Assembly: GCA_949825045.1 (NCBI GenBank)
Contig: OX463813.1
Span: forward strand, 6,696,001-6,760,000
DNA from: Argyresthia goedartella
Taxonomy: Eukaryota; Arthropoda; Insecta; Lepidoptera; Argyresthiidae
Length of the DNA: 64,000 bases
Reading direction: 5' to 3'
Shown piece by piece: positions 55,001 through 64,000 of this stretch (position 1 is its first letter; every line of letters starts with the position of its first letter). The notes beneath the pieces are model-generated. The model made no database searches and had not been told where the DNA came from. It worked only from the letters and a program-made list of their open reading frames with translations. The position numbers and the translations under genes were made by a program.

Positions 55001-57898
55001 ATAGTAGGGACATTTTTTTTGTTTTCAATTAGATGTGTAGTAGATTTCCTTATTCTTATAATCGGTATGAAAAGTATCAGTAGGTAATTTACTCATATTA
55101 GTGCTATAACGAGTTAAATATCGCTGTTTTCATTACGAAATGAACATATACCTCAAGATTGGTATGTAGATTACATTGATGTCATAATATTTCAAAAAGG
55201 TTAACTACTTTCGGATTTTTTGTTTTCTGGGCGGATTTTTTGTTTTTCATTGCACGTCGATTTTCGTAAATGTTTTCAGGACTAATTGCTTTGAACTATC
55301 ATGCCAATTTTCGACTTCATACGACGCAAAGTTTACAAGATCTCGAAAACCCGAAAACGTACGCCCAGCAAAAACTTGGATTTCTCCATAACTACAAGAG
55401 CGACCATTTTCGCTGTAAGTGGACCAATTGGACTAATTATGAAGTACCTGTATACCAAGTTTCATCAGCCGTTCATTTTTTTATGCTGGGATCAGTAGCA
55501 GAAGTGGAAGCCTACTTTATAACTTATTTCCCTTGCAGCTAGCATGTGACCCTTGCTTTCGTCAAACTTTTTGTCGAATTTCAAAAAGCATTCAAATTTG
55601 TTTTATGACTTTTAAGTGTTGAAAATAACCCCTACAGTGGTCTTCCATAACTGCTGATGATGGTACGCTAGGAACAACTTTTTGCTGGGCGTATGCTCAC
55701 CACATACCTTACTCTTCAATGTCGGACTCGACTGCGGCCTACTATGAAAGTTAATATGCTGGTCGACGCCACTCTTGTTCCCCACTATCGCTATAGGCGA
55801 CAGCTTCCTGATCGCAATCCGAGGCTCCAACTCAATCTTTGCTTCCTCGACCACTGTAGAACCCCCGCTCTCGTCGCCAAACAACGGAGACAACTTGGGG
55901 CGGGCATTGGCACTCGTGTGGTCCGAATCGTCCACACTTTCTATAGTGATTGTTGTGTCTAGGCTGTTAGTTAGATGCGTGATAGGTTTGACGACAATCA
56001 CGCTGGAGGATGAAAAGTTTTCTTCGATTTTTGCCGACGATTTGGGGCTTATGGTTTGGTAGTTGGGGTTGTCGAAGCCTGTCTGTGTTGCTATCTCGTC
56101 GCTGTCGACCGCTGTAAAGGTCTGCGAGGCTCGCGCAGATTTATTGAGCAGCCTTCTACGGCGTTCCAAGTCTGCATGAATATCTGTTTGGACGCGTAGG
56201 TTTATATCGCCGTATCGTCGCGCTATGTAGTTCAGGAGCCATTGGTAGCCCTTCTTCAGGCCGGGGTCTAGCTTTGGCTGTTTCCCATTGTTTGTTGGGA
56301 TGGTCGCTGTGTAAGACTCAACTAGGGTGGGGCATCGGTATCTGTAATTTGAAATACAACACAAAAGCTCAACTGCGCCTCTATCACCACCACTGTTGTT
56401 GCTACTTCGTCACAAAGTTATCTTGGCACCCGCGAGTCATATCATCTCCAGTGACGGACGCTATGACGTCATCAGCCAGGTGCCAAGTTAACGTTGGCGT
56501 GTAGTAGCTCAATTTGGCGAGTGCGATGACAAATTCGGAATAGTTTTTGTAACCGTCACGCTAACGAAAACTAAGACAAGTTTTATGCATCACAGCATCA
56601 ATGCTTAGCCTAATGCTTATGATAGAACTTCGCCTTTAAATAGCTTGCATTGTTAGACTTAGCCTAGTGAAAATTAGCTTAGGCTTAAGCGTGAAGAATT
56701 TTTCATTAGTTTTTGATTTTATTACATGCCATAAGGTTGAAAATTTGCTGAGCATGTAGTGGATCGAGCCTTATAAAGGGGAAGTAACTTACTTGTTGAC
56801 GAGTGGCTCTATATTGAGTTTCTCAACAACATCTATGTCATCCAGAGCTCCTTGCTTGTCTTGTTTGTTAGCTAACACTAGCACAGGTTTGCCTGAAAAT
56901 TGCAATATTGCTAAAGGCAATATATTTCTGAGGGTGGAAAGGTGCGTACACGCATCTTCCGTCCGCGTCGGGTTACCACAATGCAGTGCGGTGGTATAGT
57001 CCTTATGACAGACGAAATAAGCGCGATGAAAATTCGATAAGGAGTTATTGGGCAAGATGACCGTTGTACCTTAGCGTTAATGTTAGATAATAGTTGATGT
57101 TATTATTCTCCCAACGGTTGATGTTAATAATTTCCTATTATAATGGCATGCACTATGAAAGTGTAGGTTTATATCTGACGTATTCTGAAGGATGCAATAA
57201 ACTCAGGCATTCACGCGAAGCAAATTACATGTAGACCAGGAGTTCACCAAAAGTCTTCAGAGAAAGTTCCTAAATTCAAACTGTAATGAGAATTGTTGTG
57301 TTTGATTTCACTTTTTTTTGTACGTTTTGATCATTCAAAAGCAAAAGCGTATTTATATGTTGCATATGAGTCATAATGGTCCTACTATGGGTTTTCTTCA
57401 TTGGCGCCAAAACTCTGTTTAGACTGATATTACACTGAGACCAAGGACTCAATGGTTAAAAACATTCTCCATACAACTCCCGACTCCCGGTCTATCAAAG
57501 CGAGGCCACACCGATTCGTTACCATAGCAATGAAAGGCAAAATTACCTGATATTTTGTTATGCGATAACACCTCTTCAAGAACCGCTTTGCACTCGTCCA
57601 GGCGTGAAAAATCACTCGAATCGATAACAAATATCACGCCATGCACCTCACTATAATATTGAGGCCATATTTGACGAAACGCGGGCCCCCCGCCCAAGTC
57701 GAAGATCGTCACAGGCGTGTCTTTGTGAGCTAGATTTACTGCTTTGAACCCAACAGTGGGCAAAACCTTATCATCTTTTTCGCCGGCTAAATTGTTAACT
57801 GTTTCAGTTTTACCTGCGTTGTCCAAACCGATAAGTATGAGAACAATGTGCCTACGCATGTTACGACGTCGACAGATACCCGCGAAACAGTTCCCCAT
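52021..57898 (-). CDS. Arl13b: ARL13B-like ciliary small GTPase, six exons
   Basis: Exons on the minus strand: 57547-57898, 56793-56892, 55708-56341, 53994-54147, 53535-53672, 52021-52160. All are GT-AG with matching phases (1518 nt, 505 residues). It starts MGNCFAGIC, a likely myristoylation/palmitoylation site. GTPase motifs: GLDNAGKT (24-31), PTVGF (Thr48), DLGGG (67-71, where most GTPases have Gln), and ANKQD (125-129). The DLGGG form is typical of ARL13[19 protein letters not shown] and a basic helix follow, then a Ser/Pro-rich tail. The ending [13 protein letters not shown]...LSQRDVGM fits an insect-specific C-terminus. ARL13B acts at the ciliary membrane as exchange factor for ARL3 and in ciliary signalling. 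Human ARL13B is 428 residues, so this one is longer; exons 4-6 are assigned by open frame and phase and are less certain than 1-3. Confidence 0.88.
52395..52500 (+). repeat. Dispersed MITE-like repeat copy
   Basis: ggcaaaacactgcggtagctta, gggggtgagcgaagcgagg and cctttatccttcgtg match 24150-24230. A tccttacatgttcaacctaa piece at about 52715-52760 belongs to the same family in opposite orientation. Confidence 0.65.
52766..53049. mobile_element. Foldback/MITE-like element with about 100-bp arms (ARL13B last intron)
   Basis: 52766-52868 and 52949-53049 are inverted copies: taattatagtttaaa at the outside and ataatgaatga/tcattcattat at the inside. The 80-bp centre also holds aaaaagcgttgggcgctcg facing agcccgacgcttttttt. 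Non-coding. Confidence 0.82.
55358..55695. mobile_element. Short TIR element adjacent to ARL13B exon 3 donor
   Basis: Ends CGTACGCCCAGCAAAAACTTG (left) and its near reverse complement ending gcgtatg at 55695 (right), about 338 bp. The exon 3 donor GTATG occupies 55703-55707, so the element's right end lies only about 8-12 bases inside the intron. Same family as 44987-45290. Confidence 0.72.
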
Positions 57899-59056
57899 CA
57901 CAAAATCACAAAACGCCACTGAAATACACTAAAATCGCGAATGGCATGTTAAAATTCGAGGAGACTTTGAATTTGTCAAGCGTTTGTCAAGGATTGTAAA
58001 CAAAAAGGTTTGTTGACGATATGGTTGCCTTGGAGACTCAAGACGAAGTGGCCAGTATCACACATCTACCCTCTTTGGTCTGCACACAACCTTCATTTCC
58101 ACAATAAAAGAAACTTGAAATCATTTTCGCGGAGTTTTTTCACTAAGTGTAGGTCTGTAGTAAAGTAACTTTATTTTTATTTGTGATCGATCACGTACCT
58201 CGTGGTCTCGTAGTAGGTAGAGCATACCGATTGGCAATCATATGAATGAACATTATTAATGATTTATGCCTACCAAACTGTTATATTACGCTTTATCATA
58301 AAGTCAGTGATTTCATACTTGAGCTCAAACACATTTCACGATATTCCGTAAGAATCAAGCAACGAACATTACCACAATAAGTTATAGACAGTAGTTTAAA
58401 CTCTTACGCACTAATTACAAATCAATAATTCACCAAGTTACAAAGTTAAAAAAACCGACTTCAAGTTCAAAGCCTACTTCTCCTCTCCGGCGAGAATGCG
58501 AATCACAGAGTACATTATTATTAAATGAAGTCTGTGTATGTAATGAAAGGTCCTCTTCAAAACATTTGCTGCACGGAACCACAAATTAAAACGTCATACG
58601 TGTATTTTTTTTTGTATTTGTTGATTTTTCAAAAAACGTATATACTTCTGAAGTATGATCTACCAATCATAACAAGAATCATCAAAATCAGTTCACAATT
58701 GCCGAAGTAATCGCGTCACAAACACACAAAAAAAACCAGACGAATTGAGAAACTCCTCTTTTTTGAAGTCGTTTAAAATACTTTAAATTGTCCTTTGACT
58801 TAACATTTTTGGTTAGGATCGTATTTTGACGAAATGCCTGCACACCGATTGTCAGAGCGTCCGCCATACTAATTCCGCCATTGTTGTTTACCACTCAGCT
58901 CAAGTATACAAACACAGACATCATTACAATAACAAAAGGTAGATTCGAAGGTTACACCTGTTCTTATTTATACTGGGTGGTTGCTGGTTGACTTGAAGGC
59001 TGTAGGTAAATAAAGATGAAGGTAAGAATAAAACGTTATTAGAAAATAAATGGGCG
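57899..59056. other. ARL13B upstream region, no gene recognised
   Basis: Holds the ARL13B promoter by position. No motif is clear. A poly-pyrimidine/AT-rich stretch follows. Confidence 0.35.
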
Positions 59057-59062
59057 TTTATT
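59057..59062 (-). terminator. Possible poly(A) signal of the TBCE-like gene
   Basis: TTTATT on the plus strand reads AATAAA on the minus strand, about 280 nt beyond the TBCE stop. Position only. Confidence 0.4.
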
Positions 59063-59341
59063 TAATCATGTCTCAAATTAATAAATCTGCAATAAATACT
59101 GGTAGAATTTCGACGATATAACATCATTTTGGAGTAGTTTAAACAGAGCAAGGGGACTTACTCTTATTACACTCTCTTATTAATGGTTTGGGGACCCTGA
59201 TTCAGTGGTGATACCCCTTTTACAAAGCTAAGCAGACCAAATCATAAAATTCCCGCCAAAATTTAACGTCACATTTGGGTTGCCATTAAATAACATAAAT
59301 ATCTACCATCTCTTGTGTTAATATTGGAAATCAGCCATATT

Positions 59342-59661
59342 TTATCTGAATCGTACCAAAATAGTATCACCACTTTTGATCGAGTAATAAGCCAAGTCTT
59401 TCATGTTGTTATCGAGCCATATTTCCGTTCCTTGCATGTGTTCGGTGAGGCAATATAGTTTCGGTGTTCCAGTGTGGCCATACTTGGCCTTGAACAGTCT
59501 TTGCGCCAGTGTTACCAGTTTCTGGACCGACATGGTCCGCGGGAACTTTTTGTTGACGAGTTTTCCGTTTTCGTCTTGCAGTTTCACTTCTACGAGTTGT
59601 GATGTAAGCGTCGTGTCCTTTGATCTTTTCGCGAGAAGACTGTCCTCTGGGATTCCGTATT
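59342..59661 (-). CDS. TBCE: Tubulin-folding cofactor E (TBCE)-like, last exon
   Basis: A 320-nt terminal exon: acceptor tttccacag, then YGIPEDSLLAKRSKDTTLTS, and the ubiquitin-like domain from VKLQDENGKLVNKK through FPRTMSVQKLVTLAQRLF, TEIWLDNNMKDLAYYSIKSG and DTILVRF. This is the C-terminal UBL of TBCE, including the KYGxPE lead-in and GDxxLVRx end. TBCE helps form and recycle the tubulin alpha/beta dimer. Upstream exons (CAP-Gly and leucine-rich repeats) must lie to the right; none were found before 61758, and most lie beyond or were missed. TBCE-like (TBCEL) is possible, but the KYG/YG-PE sequence favours TBCE. Confidence 0.75.
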
Positions 59662-60237
59662 CTGTGGAAAATAAGTTTTTGATGATAAAAAATTATGTGG
59701 CTGGGTAGCGTAGCAACAACGGAAAACTGTAGCCACGGAAATTTAAACAAATCGGGCTACCTATATCCATTAACGGAGCAGTTTACGGCAATGATTCGTT
59801 GCGGAAGGAGTGTTGCCGTGACGTCGACGAATGGCGCAGATATCAGGGGAACCCCACCGCCCTTAACGTGTCCTCTGGGTAGTGCGTACGAGCAACGAAG
59901 CATTCTCAAGAAGAATAAATACAAGCAAGATAAAATTCAAATAACAAGACAATTAAGTATATATGTAAACAAATAACTTGTAATCTTAATTACAAATAAC
60001 TTGTAATTAAGATGTGTAAATCAATCATTTGTATACCTATTAAGGGTTATATCGTGTGAAACTGAAATAACATAACCAAATGTAAACCATAATACGCAAA
60101 TAAAGTTTCATAGATACGCTTATAATGGGAAAGTAAGAATATCAAGGGGCCTACTCAGTTTAAGCGCTTCTCCTTCTTCTTAAGGTCCTCTAACTCCTTG
60201 AGGAGCACAGGGCCAATAACAGCTTTTCACTTCTGTC
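59662..60237. other. Intron DNA of the TBCE-like gene, nothing recognised
   Basis: 60160-60225 on the minus strand can read LLKELEDLKKKEKRLN and then a stop, but no splice signal or family supports it. Confidence 0.3.
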
Positions 60238-60239
60238 GG

Positions 60240-60475
60240 CCATTAGCTTGACGACCGGTTTAGCTTACGAAGCTGACGGTCCTGGGTTCGAATCCCGTTA
60301 AGGGCAATATTTGTGTGATGAGCATGAATATTTGTTTCTTTGGATCTTTTCTATGTATTTACTAAAGTATTTATCTCTATTAAATATATCGTCCTTTAGT
60401 ACCTATAACACAAGCCTTGTAGAGTTAGGCCTAGTTCGATTTGTGTAAGATTGTCCTCTAATATTTATTTATTAG
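60240..60475 (+). mobile_element. tRNA-derived SINE, third copy
   Basis: tagcttgacgaccggtttag (A-box-like) and cctgggttcgaatcccgttaag (B box) are followed by ttgtgtgatgagcatgaat and a tail ending near 60475. Related to but clearly diverged from the two copies near fibrillarin. Confidence 0.75.
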
Positions 60476-61757
60476 CGGCCTCAATGATTTCTGGACAGCT
60501 AATGGGCAAGATTACGCAAAACTTTTAACCTGTCAAACACTGTCAACAGCAAAGTTCAATGTAAATTGGCAATTCATTTCTCTGATACGCAACTCTTTGC
60601 TTAAAGTCGCTTCACTTACGTGGTTCGTTTGTAACCTGGGATGAGCGGAACTCTTTGCTTACTTACTCTGTGTTTGACAACACTCGTCAGTATTCTACCC
60701 CATTCCCGCTCGCTTCGGGCGTATAACCACATAATACTTAATAGTACTACGTACAGAAAGATTACTCCTCAAATACACTAAAATAAATAGCTACTCTCGC
60801 TGCGCGACAATAAAGCGCAATCTAGCTCGCACCTGCGCTACCCATAATATTCGCTAACCACCTACAGAATCGGCTGCCCCGCCCGTGCAGGCTAGATTGC
60901 GCCGCATTACTACGCCTGAGAGCTTCTTTTACTCTGACATCACAAGGTCGTCCTGAAACTCCTGTCTCGCTTGATCACGGTAGGGTTACCTACGTGCGAT
61001 TATTTGAGTTTGTGAATTTTAGTCAACTCTACCTAAGAGAGGTGTTTATAGTACTTATTCAGGCTACCTCCTTACTTATGTAATTGTCATTTGTTTTATA
61101 CTGGGTCTAAAGTGTTTAATTTTAGTTAAACAAAAACAGGATTCAAAGGTATTAAAAAAAGGTATTCAATTAAAAAGGAATCGAATTTTATTTGTGAACA
61201 ATTCCTTTAGGCACCCTAAAATGTTAGGTACTTAAGTCATTGTTGTTGCAAAAATCACAGAAAAGTTGCTTATGAGGAGCGGCTAGCGCGCGACGCGACT
61301 GCCAGCCAAGCGAGCTGCAACATAACTCAATTCAAGCCCGTCGCACTGTGTTTCGTCTAGAACAAGCTAGGTGGACAAAATTATTTTATGACTTTAATGA
61401 CTGTCTTTATGTTCGTACGTCACTATTACATATATTTCCTTATAAAATAATAACCTTAATGACATTTTTTAAAGAAAAGTAGGTTTAATAGTAATTATCA
61501 ATATTTATAGAGAGTGGTAGTAAATAAAAGTAACTTTTTTTGGAAATTCAAGTGTATTATAGTTATCCTTAATAAATACAATGTTTATGAGATATTTTCA
61601 AGCATGTAAAACAAGATCTCCACATAAAAACAAATATTTATGTGTTTTCTTACGAACGTCTCCCTGACTCAACCTATCATAATAATAAAAAATCTCTAAC
61701 ATAATATATACACATTTAATAAATACAATTATGAAATACTTACGAAATAGACAACTA
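60476..61757. other. Non-coding stretch, nothing recognised
   Basis: No gene. GC-rich patches (60840-60910, 61270-61330) alternate with AT-rich DNA. Confidence 0.3.
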
Positions 61758-63869
61758 TTACTCATCATCACTGTCACAATCAGAAGAATCTGACACCAGG
61801 TAATCTACTTCCTCTCGAGATAGGTTACATGATGCCGGCAGAAGAGGTGCTGAATGCGGATTAATCAAATTTATAATTTCGGGTGTCAATTTTTCAAGTT
61901 TTTTTCTTGGCAATTCTCTAAGCGAGTTTATTAAAGGATCAGATGTTATCATAAGCATATTTAACAGGTCTGTATTCGTGGCAACACGTGATATTTTTCG
62001 TGTGTTATGCTCTCGAAAATTACGACAATCTTTATTGCGGGCTTCTTGCGCTTCTTCTGAAAACTGTCCAATAGGAAGAAGGGATGTTTTAATAACTTGA
62101 ATACTGTGTACTAGTAACTTATGCACAGTAACAGGCATGTAGTACCACGAATACAGACTTAAATAAAGTTGACGCGTTTATTTGCAATGTTTTTCAAATT
62201 CATTTAGATTTATCTCATATCCAGATGAGAGTGTTCTTAAAAGTATAGCGAAATTCTTTATCAGCTGAACATCCAATCCTGTAATATTCGCACTTAGTTC
62301 TGCGTTGGCAAAAAACCTACGAGCTGTATTACCATCATTTATGTTACCATAACCAGGTTTTGGCTTGTCTACAATCAAACCTGCTTCCTTTTTAAACTTA
62401 AGTTTGATGTCGTCTGAGCGCGTTTTCACACTTAACTTATCGTCCTCACTTCTGGCCTGCCATTTTTTTATGTTAAGACGATAAATTATGTGTAACAGAC
62501 ACTCGAAACAGCGAATCCATCCATGTAACGTAGACAAGCCAAATCCAAAATCATCTTGTTCAGTCGAAAAGTCCTTGGATTCATCATTCATCATTGTCGG
62601 GGTTGCACCACATATGTAACACTTTTGAGCGGAACGCGTGTTTGTCAATGCATTACACACTTTTCCATCGGTCATTGTCAAAATGAACTTATGCACAACC
62701 GAAACTTGAGTCTCGCCTACAGTGCATAATGATGGAAGTAGCTGTGATGCTTCTTCCAACACTTTGTTTGTTTCTGTTGTGATCAATTCTGTTGTTTCCT
62801 TTGCGAAAATAAATTTTATGGGGCGGCAATATAAAGTAGATGATGGTCTTGGATTCTGCCAAACCACAACACCTTGAGGACTAATTAATCGCAAAGGAAC
62901 AAACATTATAGCAAACAAAAACTCATCAGTGGCTTCAGAGTCCTCAATGTTTTGTTTATAAGTGCTGTGGCCAGAACTGCCATCACAGCCCCACTTACTG
63001 ATTAATGTGAATGATGAATCACAGGGAAGAACACTTCTTATAACTTCACTTTGTGCCTCAACTAATCTTTCTGTCGTCTTATCAAGATTTGCCTGCAATT
63101 TGATCTCGGCACTAGTTTCTGTCACAAGTATGTTCTCTTTAGAAGTATAACAAGATATTTTGGACTTACCTAAGCTATGGTACGATGGAAAAACTTGATG
63201 CCCCGCTTTCAGCGACCACTTTCTTGTCTGTTTGTACGAGTGGACAGTGCATTTGGAGTCTACATAGTAAGCTAACGCTTCATTTGTACTTAATTGCCTA
63301 GCGTTATTACACAAAACTGCTTTAGGGCCACTTTCGTCCTTTGAACCGTCATCACTTGCACGTTTGATGGCTTGGGCAACACTTCGCTTCCCAGCAGATC
63401 TATTAGCAACTTCTGCAGCAATGGTCAACTCATCAGCATTCCAGGTTTGCACTATATCTTCCACACGCCTTTTCTTTGTTTTGAAAGATGATTCTTCGAA
63501 TGACTTCTGAGGTCTTCCTGGATGGCGGACAGGTGTAGAAGTGCTTGGACTGTTCAGTTCAACCTTTAACTTGAACTTAGCACCCTCCAACCAACTTTTA
63601 TTCTTCAGTAGAAAGCGGTCCTTTGTCCTGCGTGCCGACTCCCATTTTTCAGACATTTTGGCTGACCAAGAAGCCAATTTTAACTGAAATGCTTTTCTTG
63701 AGTCTTCAGTCATATCAGCCAGGCCGAATTTCGCCGAAATGTACTCAAAAAGCCGTGAATTCCGGTTTTCAATATCGTAATTGAGCCATTCTTCGAAAAA
63801 TTCATTTTTTGAAATTTCAATGGTGTGTTCTGAAAAATGTAAAAAAACGTAAGGGGCAAGTTGGGGCAT
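61758..63869 (-). pseudogene. Transib/RAG1-like DDE transposase, one in-frame stop
   Basis: Minus strand, about 703 codons in one frame interrupted only by TAA at 62178-62180 (codon 564). Motifs: KWGCDGSSGHSTYKQ (Asp296), WQNPRPSSTLYCRPIKF, LTMTDGKVCNALT (Asp401), KCYICGA (zinc-binding pair) and GNTARRFF. After the stop come WYYMPVTVHKLLVHS, EEAQEARNKD (with the expected catalytic Glu) and TSDPLINSL. These are the blocks of Transib transposases and of the RAG1 core that evolved from them. The N-terminal 100 residues have Trp/Glu/Arg-rich helices. A TTTTTCAG acceptor near 63835 suggests an additional upstream exon, in which case the start at 63869 is not the true one. A single stop makes the copy almost intact. 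Terminal repeats were not found in the window; the right part may lie outside. Confidence 0.85.
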
Positions 63870-64000
63870 AAATATTTAGGTTCATATAAAAGTTGAGGAC
63901 CTTAGCAACAACACATCCAAAATCTAGCCTGGATTATCTGGATAAAAAAAGTTCCAGTCTTTGAAAGTTTCCAAATAGAAAAAAAAATGTATTTTTTTCG
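63870..64000. other. Window end, no feature
   Basis: AT-rich, upstream of the transposase; too short to judge. Confidence 0.3.

Noticed and set aside
60160..60225. Lys/Glu-rich end LLKELEDLKKKEKRLN on the minus strand
   Set aside because: No upstream exon or acceptor was found and it borders a SINE.
60250..60306. tRNA-like sequence
   Set aside because: Same reasoning: A and B boxes belong to a SINE head.
1..64000. CRISPR arrays, operons, bacterial-type promoters
   Set aside because: None present; gene structure and repeats are eukaryotic.

Overview
The window reads as a gene-poor, transposon-rich arthropod genome, most likely a moth or butterfly (Lepidoptera). It contains spliced genes with GT-AG introns and insect-type repeats. 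One dispersed repeat with a 'gacggacgg...ggtacggaac' core looks like those common in moth genomes. No bacterial gene organisation, CRISPR array or operon is present. The taxonomic call is an inference.

Layout. (1) 1-10300: a small ORF encoding a complete OTU-type cysteine protease domain (minus strand) is split by a full-length but decayed errantivirus, a Ty3/gypsy-type insect endogenous retrovirus with gag, pol and env, 222/217-bp LTRs and GATC target duplications. (2) 10300-18850: LINE debris, a decayed Tc1/mariner-like transposase gene, and an intact DD41D transposon with unusually long (about 440 bp) terminal inverted repeats. (3) 20573-30498 (minus): a three-exon gene for a DUF1349 protein, its introns filled with LINE, MITE and SINE copies. 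(4) 31159-36095 (plus): an eight-exon fibrillarin gene. Every one of its seven introns carries a box C/D snoRNA-like sequence, most of them 67-74 nt upstream of the 3' splice site. (5) 36100-51000: a mobile-element block with a foldback element, an intact pogo-type transposon whose transposase ends in a PHD-like finger, a 170-bp satellite, and a FLYWCH/MULE transposon. (6) 52021-57898 (minus): a six-exon gene for the ciliary GTPase ARL13B. (7) 59342-59661 (minus): the last exon of a tubulin-folding cofactor E (TBCE)-like gene. (8) 61758-63869 (minus): a Transib/RAG1-like transposase with a single in-frame stop.

How the genes work together. Fibrillarin is the 2'-O-methyltransferase of box C/D snoRNPs, so this locus would supply both the enzyme and several of its guide RNAs from one transcript. 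Fibrillarin and the DUF1349 gene are divergent, with about 660 bp between their start codons. ARL13B and TBCE lie in the same orientation and both relate to microtubules or cilia, but nothing in the sequence shows that they are co-regulated. Everything else is mobile DNA in different stages of decay, with the DD41D and pogo elements the best preserved. Exon boundaries were placed by hand from splice consensus, reading frame and family similarity.
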